This document shows, piece by piece, positions 13,346-21,491 of a stretch of 25,956 nucleotides of DNA. The DNA comes from GCA-2746365 sp964651445. Its GTDB lineage: Bacteria > Pseudomonadota > Gammaproteobacteria > SZUA-229. A program made the translations under genes and the position numbers. The notes below the pieces were generated by a model. The model saw only the letters and a program-made list of their open reading frames with translations, did no database searches and was not told the origin of the DNA. The DNA is taken from the NCBI GenBank assembly GCA_964651445.1, contig CAZYYW010000026.1:1-25956 (forward strand), given 5' to 3'. The stretch's first letter is position 1. Each line of letters opens with the position of its first letter.

Positions 13346-14719
13346 CTACTGCAACAAACGTTGTATATCATTAAATATTGCTAGACTCATCAAAAGAACG
13401 AGCGCAACAATACCGACTTGCTGGCCACGAAGTTCGAACGCTTCGGAGACCGGTGAACCTTTAATAAATTCGATCAAATAATAAAATAGATGTCCACCAT
13501 CCAGCATCGGCACTGGTAATAAATTCAAAACGCCAAGACTGACCGAGATTATCGCCAGAAAAGATAAAAAAGCCACTAAGCCTAAGCTTGCGGTCAAACC
13601 GGCGTAGCTGGCGATGGTTATGGGGCCTGAGATATTTGCAAGATTTGCTTCGCCCACCACCATTTTCCACAGCACACGAAGCGTTAGCGATGACATGTCC
13701 CAGGTTTTGACGACGGCTTTGCCAATCGCATCCACCGGCGAATATTCTACCCGGGTGATTAACTGTTCACGCACTTCAGCAGGCACATGTTGATATGCGC
13801 CGATAAACCCTTGCTGTTCATTTTCGTTCACTGTTCGACTGCCAGGGATGATGGTAATATTTTTTTCTAGACCATCACGTAATACTAGAAAGTTCATCGC
13901 TTGGTTTGGTTTCTCGCGGATCAATTCAACCAGAGTGCGCCACTCGTCGATGGTTTGTTCGTCGACCTGTAAGACAACATCGCCCTGACGAATACCAGAA
14001 TTTTCAGCAGGACTGCCTGCAACCACGCCACCAATTTCTGGCTTTAACTGTGGCCACCATTGTTTAAAGCCGAGGTGCTGAAAAATGTCACCTTTTTCTT
14101 TCAGAATATACATATCGCCCAGTGCCAGCTCACGGGTTTGTTGTGCGCCGTCACTGTCACGCACCTCTACCATGATAGTGCCACCATTCAAACCCTGATT
14201 TAATACTTCCAATCTGAAATCATGCCACGACTTAACACCGGTTCCACCGACCATAATCACTTCGTCACGAAGTTGAAAACCGGCTTTAGCGGCAACACTT
14301 TCAGCCACCGTTTGACCCACCAGGGCACGATCAACCGTGCTGCCCAGCATAAACACAATCCAATACAAAAAGATGGCGAGGATAAAGTTAAATGCCGGGC
14401 CGGCAGAGACAATAGCGACACGTTTAGCAAGTGTCTGGTTATTAAATGCTCGCGACCTATCGGCTTCCGTCACATTGCCTTCACGCTCATCAAGCATTTT
14501 GACATAGCCGCCAAGAGGTATAGCAGCGATGACAAATTCGATATTATCGCCTTCCGCTGTTTTCTTATGCCAGCTAAAAAGCGGTTTGCCGAAACCGACA
14601 GAAAAACGCAGCACCTTTACGCCCGCTTTACGTGCTACCCAGTAATGGCCAAACTCATGAAAGGTTACCAGTACGCCGATTGCGATGATAAAAAAGAAAA
14701 TATTGTATAAAAAACTCAT
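13346..14719 (-). CDS. rseP: Site-2 protease RseP
   Basis: RseP is an inner-membrane zinc metalloprotease that cleaves the anti-sigma factor RseA within the membrane and so activates the sigma-E envelope stress response. It also clears signal peptides. The 457 residues contain the zinc motif HEFGH (21-25) in the first transmembrane helix and two PDZ domains in the periplasmic part (about 115-300, e.g. GGVVAGSPAENSGIRQGD). The third zinc-ligand segment NLLPVPMLDGGHL is near residue 405, with a C-terminal transmembrane helix after it. All catalytic motifs are intact. It precedes bamA by 18 nt and is 9 nt after dxr. Confidence 0.97.
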   Translation of the reverse strand: MSFLYNIFFFIIAIGVLVTFHEFGHYWVARKAGVKVLRFSVGFGKPLFSWHKKTAEGDNIEFVIAAIPLGGYVKMLDEREGNVTEADRSRAFNNQTLAKRVAIVSAGPAFNFILAIFLYWIVFMLGSTVDRALVGQTVAESVAAKAGFQLRDEVIMVGGTGVKSWHDFRLEVLNQGLNGGTIMVEVRDSDGAQQTRELALGDMYILKEKGDIFQHLGFKQWWPQLKPEIGGVVAGSPAENSGIRQGDVVLQVDEQTIDEWRTLVELIREKPNQAMNFLVLRDGLEKNITIIPGSRTVNENEQQGFIGAYQHVPAEVREQLITRVEYSPVDAIGKAVVKTWDMSSLTLRVLWKMVVGEANLANISGPITIASYAGLTASLGLVAFLSFLAIISVSLGVLNLLPVPMLDGGHLFYYLIEFIKGSPVSEAFELRGQQVGIVALVLLMSLAIFNDIQRLLQ

Positions 14720-14728
14720 AGTTATATC

Positions 14729-15970
14729 TTAATGTAATGCTGCTATGCATTCATTGGTTAAGGTTCTTGCGGCGGCGTCAGCATCAAGAATGGCTTCCAG
14801 GGTGCCAATTTGGTCACTAATAACCGCCCTCTCGAGTGATTGTTCAATAACCACTGCTATCGCGTTAAAACTGATTTTTTCATCCAGAAAAGCCGCAACC
14901 GCAATTTCATTTGCAGCATTTAAAACGATGGTTGCCGAGCCACCTTTATTAATCGCCTCGTAACATAGCCGTAAACAGGGGAAACGAGTTAAATCAGGTT
15001 GTTCAAAGTCCAGCTTTGCGACCTTGAAAATGTCCAGTGGTTCAACGCCAGAGCTTATTCTCTGCGGCCACGCCAACGCATGTGCAATCGGTGTGCGCAT
15101 ATCAGGATTTCCCAGTTGCGCCAATACTGAGCCGTCACTGTAACTAACCATCGAATGAATCACGCTTTGCGGGTGAATAACCACATCGATGTTGGCAATA
15201 TCCATGTCAAACAACCAATAAGCTTCGATTAATTCCAGCCCCTTGTTCATCAAGGTCGCTGAATCCACCGAGATTTTTTTGCCCATATCCCAGTTTGGAT
15301 GGTTTATTGCCTGTGCAGGGGTCACATTTTCTAACTGCTCAATCGACCAGGTGCGAAATGGCCCGCCACTCGCCGTCAGCAAAATACGTTCTATACCCGT
15401 TTGCTTTTGCGTATTGCTTATTTTAACCGAAGATTGCTGCTGTGTGAGACTATCTGGCATACATTGAAAAATAGCATTATGTTCGCTGTCTACCGGCAGC
15501 AAAATAGCATTGTTATCTCGCGCAGTATCAACAAACAATTTGCCAGACATTACCAGCGCTTCTTTATTTGCCAGTAACACCCGTTTACTCGCTTTGGCCG
15601 CAGCCAGCGAAGGCACCAAACCCGCTGCTCCCACAATGGCAGCCACCACACAGTTAACTTCATCGGCTTCGACAACGTGTAAAAGACCGATCTCTCCCGA
15701 TAAAACCTCTGTTTCAGAATGTATCGCCTGTAATTGATGCTGTAATTTTGACGCTGCATCAGCCTCGTTCATCACTGCATAGCGTGGCTGCCACCGCTCG
15801 CACAACGACAACATTGCAGCAACATTACTATTGGCGGTTAAGGCAAAAATTTTATAACGATGGTTATGTAACGCTATAACCTCAAGGGTACTGGTCCCTA
15901 TACTGCCAGTGGCACCCAGCAAGGTTATCTGTAACACATCGTGTTGATTGTGCTTCCTTTCGCCACTCAC
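14729..15970 (-). CDS. dxr: 1-deoxy-D-xylulose 5-phosphate reductoisomerase
   Basis: Dxr (IspC) converts DXP to MEP with NADPH, the committed step of the MEP isoprenoid pathway that supplies UppS. The NADPH-binding motif GATGSIGTSTLEVI begins at residue 19, VLLANKEALVMSG is near 130, and the metal-binding acidic motif VDSEHNAIFQ is near 155-164. LTASGGPF, HPNWDMGKKISVDSATLMNKGLE and LNAANEIAVAAFL are canonical. The start is GTG at 15970, overlapping the cdsA stop by 4 nt. A second GTG at 15937 would give an N-terminus closer to other family members (MLQITLLGATGSIG), and neither has a good Shine-Dalgarno, so the start is uncertain by 11 codons. Confidence 0.96.
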   Translation of the reverse strand: MSGERKHNQHDVLQITLLGATGSIGTSTLEVIALHNHRYKIFALTANSNVAAMLSLCERWQPRYAVMNEADAASKLQHQLQAIHSETEVLSGEIGLLHVVEADEVNCVVAAIVGAAGLVPSLAAAKASKRVLLANKEALVMSGKLFVDTARDNNAILLPVDSEHNAIFQCMPDSLTQQQSSVKISNTQKQTGIERILLTASGGPFRTWSIEQLENVTPAQAINHPNWDMGKKISVDSATLMNKGLELIEAYWLFDMDIANIDVVIHPQSVIHSMVSYSDGSVLAQLGNPDMRTPIAHALAWPQRISSGVEPLDIFKVAKLDFEQPDLTRFPCLRLCYEAINKGGSATIVLNAANEIAVAAFLDEKISFNAIAVVIEQSLERAVISDQIGTLEAILDADAAARTLTNECIAALH

Positions 15971-16800
15971 AACAGAGGATCAAACACGTTGGCAATAACC
16001 AACCAATGAAAGCCAACGGCAAATGTCGGCATCGCGGCCAACGTACTATCGATTCGATCAAGAATGCCACCATGACCAGGCAATAGTTTACCACTGTCTT
16101 TAACGCCAGCTTCACGTTTAAGAAAACTGAAGTACAAGTCACCACTAACAGAAATAAAGGTCAGTATGACGGCTAACAGAACCAATAAGGCAGAGTGTTC
16201 GGTATCAAGTTCAAAGTAATAGCTCGCAATAATCGCGTAGATAGAAGTCGCTATCACTGCTCCCATCAATCCTTCTTTGGTTTTTCCTGGGCTTATATTG
16301 GGTGCTAGTTTTTTCTTGCCGAATTTTTTACCGGAAAAATAAGCGCCAATATCGGCAACCCACACCAGTGCCATTGCAAAAAATAACCAGTCTGCGCCAT
16401 CTGGCATGGCTTGAATCTTTTGCATGGAAAAAGCCGCCGCAGGCAACACTAAAAAGGCGATAAATAACTTGTCGAGTTTTAACTGTGAACTAGGCGCTTT
16501 TGGCCTTGCCTTTTTTAGGTAGTAACTAATGCTAAACCACCACAACACCGAAATAAAGATAGGCCAGATAATATAGTCGGATAGATATTGGTATATCGTC
16601 CAGGTAAAGGCAGTAATGGCTATTGCAAATAAGTTCTGCGCGACGATATTATTGATGCCGGACAAACGCGCCCATTCGAAACCCGCAACATAAACAAGAA
16701 ACAACAAAAATAGGAAAAAAACAGCATTGGACTGGAAGAAAATCATCCAGAAAACAATTGCCGCCATCGGAATGGCTGTTAATATTCGTTGATACAACAT
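15967..16800 (-). CDS. cdsA: Phosphatidate cytidylyltransferase CdsA
   Basis: CdsA makes CDP-diacylglycerol from phosphatidate and CTP, the precursor of all phospholipids. It is a polytopic inner-membrane enzyme. The 277 residues are dominated by hydrophobic segments, starting with two near the N-terminus (MLYQRILTAIPMAAIVFW and FFLFLLFLVYVAGF). The family signature is near the C-terminus: SFLKREAGVKDSGKLLPGHG followed by GILDRIDS (about 225-253). VADIGAYFSGKKFGKKKLAP (about 148-167) is also conserved. Order uppS-cdsA-dxr is standard, with 70 nt after uppS and a 4-nt overlap with dxr. Confidence 0.96.
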   Translation of the reverse strand: MLYQRILTAIPMAAIVFWMIFFQSNAVFFLFLLFLVYVAGFEWARLSGINNIVAQNLFAIAITAFTWTIYQYLSDYIIWPIFISVLWWFSISYYLKKARPKAPSSQLKLDKLFIAFLVLPAAAFSMQKIQAMPDGADWLFFAMALVWVADIGAYFSGKKFGKKKLAPNISPGKTKEGLMGAVIATSIYAIIASYYFELDTEHSALLVLLAVILTFISVSGDLYFSFLKREAGVKDSGKLLPGHGGILDRIDSTLAAMPTFAVGFHWLVIANVFDPLL

Positions 16801-16870
16801 TTATTTTTATTCGTTTTAGTTTTCGTTATGTTTTTTTGTTTTCGATTTTTATATTGCGGTTGCCATCAGC

Positions 16871-17647
16871 CTACAATGACGTGGTGCTGGAAACTGATTT
16901 ATCAACTAGCTGCTGCGCGGTCTTGCCGAATCGTCTTTGTCTACCCGCATACCAGTCTATAGCTGCATTGAAATCTGAATCAGAAAAATCTGGCCACAAT
17001 GTATCGACAAAATATAGTTCGCTATAGGCCATCTGCCATAACAAAAAATTACTAATACGTTGTTCGCCACCGGTACGAATAAACAAATCTGGCGCAGGTA
17101 AAGCATTCAAAGACATAAAGGCGTTAATGCTATCCTCATCAATATCCTGCACTGCCAACTGGTTATTTTTCACCTGTTCGGCAAGTAGTTTACAGGCATT
17201 AACAATGTCCCATCGACCACCATAATTAGCCGCAATATTCAATTGCAAACCAGTGTTGGTTTTTGTTAGCTGCTCAGAAGCATTGATACTTTGCTGCAAT
17301 TTTTCAGCAAATCGACTGCGCTCACCGATAAATTTGACGCAGATATTTTTTTTATCCAGCTTTTTAACTTCTGCCATTATGGTGGAGACAAATAGTGACA
17401 TTAAACTATTCACTTCCGCTTCAGGGCGATTCCAGTTTTCGCTGCTAAAAGCAAAAATGGTTAATGCTTCTATGTTATTTTTTGCACAATTCTCAACAAT
17501 TTTTCGAGTCGCACCAACACCCGCTTTGTGCCCTGCTGCACGCGGTAAAAAACGTTTATTCGCCCAGCGCCCGTTACCATCCATAACCACGGCTATATGC
17601 CGCGGTAGGGTTGGAACAGCGTCCGTGTTGTTTTTTGTTTCAGCCAT
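16871..17647 (-). CDS. uppS: Undecaprenyl diphosphate synthase UppS
   Basis: UppS is the cis-prenyltransferase that extends farnesyl diphosphate with isopentenyl diphosphate to C55-PP, the carrier lipid for peptidoglycan and O-antigen. The 258 residues include the catalytic Asp23 in the motif MDGNGRWANKR (22-32), followed by GHKAGV. Also present are FSSENWNRPEAEV (about 69-81), NIAANYGGRWDI (about 132-143), and the closing DLFIRTGGEQRISNFLLWQ and SELYFVDTLWPDF. All conserved motifs are intact. The ATG at 17647 has only a weak Shine-Dalgarno and lies 40 nt after frr. Confidence 0.97.
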   Translation of the reverse strand: MAETKNNTDAVPTLPRHIAVVMDGNGRWANKRFLPRAAGHKAGVGATRKIVENCAKNNIEALTIFAFSSENWNRPEAEVNSLMSLFVSTIMAEVKKLDKKNICVKFIGERSRFAEKLQQSINASEQLTKTNTGLQLNIAANYGGRWDIVNACKLLAEQVKNNQLAVQDIDEDSINAFMSLNALPAPDLFIRTGGEQRISNFLLWQMAYSELYFVDTLWPDFSDSDFNAAIDWYAGRQRRFGKTAQQLVDKSVSSTTSL

Positions 17648-17687
17648 TGAAATAACTAATCAGAATCACCTTAGAGGTGCTCCTTTG

Positions 17688-18245
17688 TTAAATCTCCATC
17701 AATTCTTTTTCTTTCACCACGATAACCTCGTCGACGCTTTTCACATATTTATCCGTGTGTTTTTGTATACTGTCTTCCGCATCATGAGATTCATCTTCTG
17801 AAATGTCTTTTTCTTTCAACAGTTCTTTAAAGTCACTGTTAGCATCACGCCGGATGTTACGAACGGCTATTTTTGCATTTTCGCCCTCACCTTTCACAAC
17901 CTTAACCAGTTCACGGCGGCGTTCTTCTGTTAACGGCGGCATCGGAATACGAATTAAATTACCAGCAGTTGACGGATTAAGACCTAAACCAGAGTTCAAA
18001 ATAGCTTTTTCTACTACTGCTACCATTTGTTTTTCCCAAGGAGCAACAGCCAATGTCCGAGCGTCTTCAAGCGTTACATTTGCAACCTGATTAATAGGTG
18101 TAGCCGTGCCGTAATAATCAACTATTATCTGATCGAGTAAGCTGGGGTGCGCACGCCCTGTTCTTATCTTTATCAATTCAGCACGTAATGAATCAATACT
18201 CTTTCCCATTCGCTTTTCTGCGTCCGCAAGAATTTCATCAATCAC
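17688..18245 (-). CDS. frr: Ribosome recycling factor
   Basis: RRF splits the post-termination ribosome together with EF-G. The 185 residues equal E. coli Frr in length. Signature stretches are ELIKIRTGRAHPSLLDQIIVDYYG (given here only as the region of about residues 25-48), NPSTAGNLIRIPMPPLTEERR (about 94-114) and VRNIRRDANSDFK (about 132-144). The start is a GTG placed directly after the pyrH TAA with no gap. The pyrH C-terminal codons supply a GGGGGA Shine-Dalgarno about 8 nt upstream, so translation is probably coupled to pyrH. Confidence 0.97.
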   Translation of the reverse strand: MIDEILADAEKRMGKSIDSLRAELIKIRTGRAHPSLLDQIIVDYYGTATPINQVANVTLEDARTLAVAPWEKQMVAVVEKAILNSGLGLNPSTAGNLIRIPMPPLTEERRRELVKVVKGEGENAKIAVRNIRRDANSDFKELLKEKDISEDESHDAEDSIQKHTDKYVKSVDEVIVVKEKELMEI

Positions 18246-18980
18246 TTACTTATCCCCCATTAGTACGGTAGTACCAATCGTTTGGTCTTTCATTACTGCT
18301 GGCAATGAGCCAACATCGTTTAAATTAAATATTCGCAGTGGCAGATTATTATCACGACACAATACAATCGCCGTAGCATCCATCACTTGTAGATTTTTTT
18401 CAAGTACTTCATCAAAAGTCAGTGTTTCATAACGTTTGGCATCTGGGTTTTTCATCGGGTCTGAATCATAAACGCCGTCGACTTTGGTTGCTTTGAGCAC
18501 AATGTCTGCAGACACTTCAATCGCACGTAAACAGCCTGCAGTATCAGTGGTGAAAAATGGATTGCCAATGCCGGCGGCAAAAATAACGACGCGCCCTTTT
18601 TCCAGATGACGGATAGCACGGCGCTGAACATATTCTTCACACATACGATTTATTTTTACAGCCGACATAACGCGACAATTCATGCCTTGTTTTTCAAGTG
18701 CATCTTGCATCGCCAGACAATTTATAACGGTTGCCAGCATGCCCATGTGGTCACCAGTAACACGATCAATACCTGATTGCACCAAACCTGCGCCGCGGAA
18801 AATATTGCCGCCGCCAATAACTAATGCAACTTCAACACCCATGTTGACGACTTCAGTAACTTCAGCAGCGACACGCGCTAACATTTTTGCGTCAATGCCG
18901 TAATCCAGATCACCCATCAACGCCTCACCACTTAATTTTAATAAGACACGTTTGTAACTTGGTGATGAAGGTGAAGTCAT
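18246..18980 (-). CDS. pyrH: UMP kinase PyrH
   Basis: PyrH phosphorylates UMP to UDP in pyrimidine nucleotide synthesis. It is a hexameric amino-acid-kinase-fold enzyme under GTP/UTP allosteric control. Among its 244 residues are KRVLLKLSGEALMG (10-23), the GGGNIFRGAGL nucleotide loop (about 56-66), RVTGDHMGMLATVINCLA (about 73-90) and GIGNPFFTTDTAG, as expected. The C-terminal half has ATKVDGVYDSDP. The ATG at 18980 is preceded by a GAGAG stretch. The gene is separated from tsf by a strong terminator, so it probably has its own promoter in 18981-19030, but I could not identify one with confidence. Confidence 0.97.
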   Translation of the reverse strand: MTSPSSPSYKRVLLKLSGEALMGDLDYGIDAKMLARVAAEVTEVVNMGVEVALVIGGGNIFRGAGLVQSGIDRVTGDHMGMLATVINCLAMQDALEKQGMNCRVMSAVKINRMCEEYVQRRAIRHLEKGRVVIFAAGIGNPFFTTDTAGCLRAIEVSADIVLKATKVDGVYDSDPMKNPDAKRYETLTFDEVLEKNLQVMDATAIVLCRDNNLPLRIFNLNDVGSLPAVMKDQTIGTTVLMGDK

Positions 18981-19030
18981 ATGATTTACTCTCTGTTATT
19001 ATTATTTGCTTCGTGTAATACACGACACGG

Positions 19031-19068
19031 ATACAAAAAACCGGGAGATATCCCCCGGTTTTTTGTAT
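19031..19068 (-). terminator. Bidirectional intrinsic terminator after tsf
   Basis: ATACAAAAAACCGGG (19031-19045) and its exact complement (19054-19068) form a 15-bp stem around an 8-nt loop, with a U-run inside the 3' arm in either direction. It lies about 76 nt past the tsf stop. It ends the rpsB-tsf transcript and separates it from pyrH-frr-uppS. This is the strongest terminator in the window. Confidence 0.93.
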
Positions 19069-19144
19069 CACAGTTTCCGTTGTGTCTTACGTATAGATAT
19101 GAGCATTAACTTCTGCATACTTATACGTTGTTCCATTTTCTGAC

Positions 19145-20041
19145 TTAAGCATTCATTTGCGCTTTTACTTCGTCTGCAAAATTTTCCTGTTTCTTTTCGA
19201 TACCTTCACCGACTTCATAACGCACAAAGCGATTTACTTTTGCGCCTGCATCAGCAAGTAAAGCTTCAATGGTAATGTCAGGGTTTTTAACAAACGATTG
19301 TCCCAACAGGGTAATTTCAGCAAGGTACTTGCGAATACGACCTGCCAGCATTTTTTCGACGATGTCAGCAGGCTTGCCGCTTTCCAGTGCCTGTGCACGT
19401 AGAATATCTTTTTCTTTTTCAAGTGTTTCTGCTGGCACATTTTGTTCGCTAACACACATAGGATTGCTAGCTGCAATGTGCATGGCAACGTCTTTTATTA
19501 GTTCGTCACTGCCTGTGCTTTTATCACCACAGTCCATTTCAACCAGAACACCCATGCGTGAACCGTGCAGGTAACTGCCAAAGGTTCCACTGCTTGTTTC
19601 CAGCACTTCAAAACGACGAAGTTGCATGTTTTCGCCAATTTTAGCAATCTTTTCTTTACGTGCCTGTTCAACGGTTTCAGATGCACCGTGCAACGTCATG
19701 TCAGACAAAGCCGCGATATCGGCTGGCTTGTTTGTCAGTACCGTTTTGGCTATCGCGCTAACGAAAGATAGGAATTCATCACTGCCGGATAGAAAATCAG
19801 TTTCACAGTTGACTTCTACCACGGCGGCTGTTTTCCCATCTTCGCTAATTTCAATAACGACGCGACCTTCAGCCGCTACCCTGCCTGCTTTTTTGTCGGC
19901 TTTCGCAAGACCGGATTTACGCATGTTTTCGATGGCGACTTCAATATCACCATCTGCTTCCTGCAAAGACTTTTTACATTCCATCATGCCTGAGCCTGTA
20001 CGTTCACGCAATTCTTTAACCATTGAAGCTGTAATTTGCAT
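19145..20041 (-). CDS. tsf: Elongation factor Ts
   Basis: EF-Ts recycles EF-Tu by exchanging GDP. The 298 residues start MQITASMVKELRERTGSGM, the UBA-like N-terminal signature, followed by ECKKSLQEADGDIEVAIENM. The core has VEVNCETDFL (about 77-86), the EF-Tu contact region. The dimerisation region is also present, as is the C-terminal FVRYEVGEGIEK. I prefer ATG at 20041 to the adjacent GTG at 20044, since both share AGGA but the ATG gives the standard N-terminus. It follows rpsB by about 50 nt and precedes the terminator at 19031-19068, so rpsB-tsf is one transcription unit. Confidence 0.97.
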   Translation of the reverse strand: MQITASMVKELRERTGSGMMECKKSLQEADGDIEVAIENMRKSGLAKADKKAGRVAAEGRVVIEISEDGKTAAVVEVNCETDFLSGSDEFLSFVSAIAKTVLTNKPADIAALSDMTLHGASETVEQARKEKIAKIGENMQLRRFEVLETSSGTFGSYLHGSRMGVLVEMDCGDKSTGSDELIKDVAMHIAASNPMCVSEQNVPAETLEKEKDILRAQALESGKPADIVEKMLAGRIRKYLAEITLLGQSFVKNPDITIEALLADAGAKVNRFVRYEVGEGIEKKQENFADEVKAQMNA

Positions 20042-20094
20042 CACTTTATTCCTGAAATATTTTTAAAAAATGTCTGAGTGTTGTTTACAATGAT

Positions 20095-21141
20095 TTACTC
20101 AGCGTTTTCTGCAGCGGCTTTCTTTTTAGGTGCTGCTTTTTTCTTTACCGCTGCTTTCTTTTTAGGTGCTGCTTTTTTCTTTACTGCGGCTTTCTTTTTA
20201 GGTGCTGCTTTTTTCTTTGCTGCAGCGGCTTCTGCTGGCGCTTCTGCGGGTGCTTCTTCTGCTACAGCTGGCGCTTCTTCCGTAGGACTTTCAGCTTTGG
20301 CTTCTGCTTCGACAGGTGCTGTTTCAGTGGCTGTTGTTTCAGCGGGTGCCGTCTCAACAGGTGCGGCTTCAACGGCATCATCAACCGTTTCTACTTTACG
20401 TTTCTCAGCAACTTTCTTAGGTGGCGCTTTTTTAGGCTCTTCACTGCGTTGTATGACAGCAGAGGCACGACCTTCAATGACTGCGTCAGCAATGCCTTGT
20501 GCATATAACTGTATCGCCTTAATCGCATCGTCGTTACCTGGAATGACATAATCAATGCCGTCAGGAGAATTGTTAGAATCAACAATACCAAACACGGGAA
20601 TACCTAAAGTATTGGCTTCTTTAACAGCGATGTCTTCGTGACCGACATCAACAACAAAAACGGCATCGGGTAGACCTTTCATGTCTTTAATACCACCGAG
20701 AACTTTTTCCTTTTTTTCCATTTCACGTGTCAACATCAGTTGTTCTTTTTTGTTCAAGCGATCGAAACCACCGTTTTCTGACATCTCTTCCAGTTCTTTC
20801 AAACGTGTAATTGACTGGCGGATGGTTTTGTAATTGGTCAACATACCACCTAACCAACGGTGTGTTACATACGGCATGCTGCAACGCTGCGCTTCTTCTG
20901 CAACAATATTTCGTGCTGCACGTTTAGTACCTACAAACAGTACGGAACCGCGGTTAGAAGCGATTTTGCCTAGTGCATTCGACGCTTCTAGGTAAAGTGG
21001 CAGGGTTTTTTCCAGATTAATAATGTGAATTTTGTTACGTGAGCCAAAAATGTACTCAGACATTTGTGGATTCCAGAAACGGGTTTGGTGACCAAAATGT
21101 ACACCAGCTTCAAGCATCAGACGCATAGATACGTTAGACAT
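20095..21141 (-). CDS. rpsB: 30S ribosomal protein S2 with long lysine-rich tail
   Basis: Residues 1-230 are a normal S2: SNVSMRLMLEAGVHFGHQTR, WNPQMSEYIFG, HRWLGGMLTN (about 94-103), GLPDAVFVVDVGHE (about 157-170) and VIPGNDDAIKAI (about 199-210). S2 binds the 30S head-body junction near S1. E. coli S2 ends at 241 residues, whereas this one has 348. Residues about 233-250 are basic, 251-308 form an Ala/Glu/Pro/Thr-rich acidic stretch, and 309-341 repeat KKKAAP/KKKAAV like histone H1 or AlgP. The tail is in frame with a clean stop, so it is not an obvious frameshift. AGGAG lies about 9 nt before the ATG. Confidence 0.97.
   Translation of the reverse strand: MSNVSMRLMLEAGVHFGHQTRFWNPQMSEYIFGSRNKIHIINLEKTLPLYLEASNALGKIASNRGSVLFVGTKRAARNIVAEEAQRCSMPYVTHRWLGGMLTNYKTIRQSITRLKELEEMSENGGFDRLNKKEQLMLTREMEKKEKVLGGIKDMKGLPDAVFVVDVGHEDIAVKEANTLGIPVFGIVDSNNSPDGIDYVIPGNDDAIKAIQLYAQGIADAVIEGRASAVIQRSEEPKKAPPKKVAEKRKVETVDDAVEAAPVETAPAETTATETAPVEAEAKAESPTEEAPAVAEEAPAEAPAEAAAAKKKAAPKKKAAVKKKAAPKKKAAVKKKAAPKKKAAAENAE
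20117..20224. repeat. Three 36-bp tandem repeats in the rpsB 3' end
   Basis: Three direct copies at 20117-20152, 20153-20188 and 20189-20224 differ only in their last few bases (ACCGCT, ACTGCG, GCTGCA on the plus strand). Each encodes 12 residues of the KKKAAPKKKAAV type. Near identity at the DNA level suggests recent expansion by slippage or unequal recombination, so copy number could vary between strains. Confidence 0.95.
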
Positions 21142-21391
21142 AAAGATATTCTCCTAAGTTAGGGTTAAGCCTCCATATACCCCAAGTAAAAACCAGTTTA
21201 AGGCCAAAAATGGCATAAACTAGCACCCAATTACGTGTGACGGTATATGTGCGAATTTAAATAAGATATAGTTAGCCCCTGAAAAGGTTCAGGGCGGTAA
21301 TTATTGGTGACAATTACTGTGGATGGCAAGCTAAAATAGCCTTTCATCCAGTCAACGATATCGCTCGTTTGCACTAAGTTCCCTCAGCGCG
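21142..21391 (-). promoter_or_regulatory. Structured rpsB leader, candidate S2 autoregulatory RNA
   Basis: The 5' leader from the predicted start near 21391 to the ATG is about 250 nt and contains three hairpins. They are at 21321-21349 (GGATG/CATCC with an inner bulged stem), 21277-21294 (CCCTGAA/TTCAGGG, 4-nt loop) and 21193-21223 (8-bp stem with one wobble in RNA, plus an inner GCC/GGC). In Gammaproteobacteria, S2 represses its own rpsB-tsf mRNA through a structured leader, so this is the expected place for it. I have not shown a match to the known consensus. Confidence 0.6.
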
Positions 21392-21396
21392 GGCGC

Positions 21397-21425
21397 TTTA
21401 TACCATAACCAGCAACAATAAACAA
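21397..21425 (-). promoter_or_regulatory. Extended -10 promoter of rpsB-tsf
   Basis: On the minus strand, -35 TTGTTT (21420-21425), a 17-nt spacer and -10 TATAAA (21397-21402) are present, with an extended -10 TGG immediately before the hexamer. The discriminator is GC-only (GCGCCCGCGC), which is typical of promoters inhibited by ppGpp in the stringent response. This matches what is known of gammaproteobacterial rpsB promoters. Confidence 0.8.
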
Positions 21426-21491
21426 CGATATTTTATTGCCTCATAAGCAGGAATATCACGATAAACAATTGATTTATAAAGTAAAAAGACT

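Noticed and set aside
14222..14710. 162-codon plus-strand ORF opposite rseP
   Set aside because: It is an antisense frame of a conserved gene, with no start signal or family resemblance.
17253..17801. 182-codon plus-strand ORF opposite uppS and frr
   Set aside because: It overlaps two well-conserved genes on the other strand, and its translation has no recognisable motif.
20095..20420. S2 tail as a frameshift or fusion artefact
   Set aside because: The frame is continuous from the S2 body through the repeats to the stop, and the charge pattern is coherent. I kept it as a genuine extension, to be tested by proteomics.
20078..20551. 157-codon plus-strand ORF opposite rpsB (Ala/Phe-rich)
   Set aside because: It is the reverse reading of the lysine-rich repeat. 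Low complexity explains the open frame.
21436..21465. Promoter for map (TTGCCT ... GATAAA)
   Set aside because: The spacing is 18 nt and the -10 is poor. The region is AT-rich enough for chance matches, so it is not listed as a feature.
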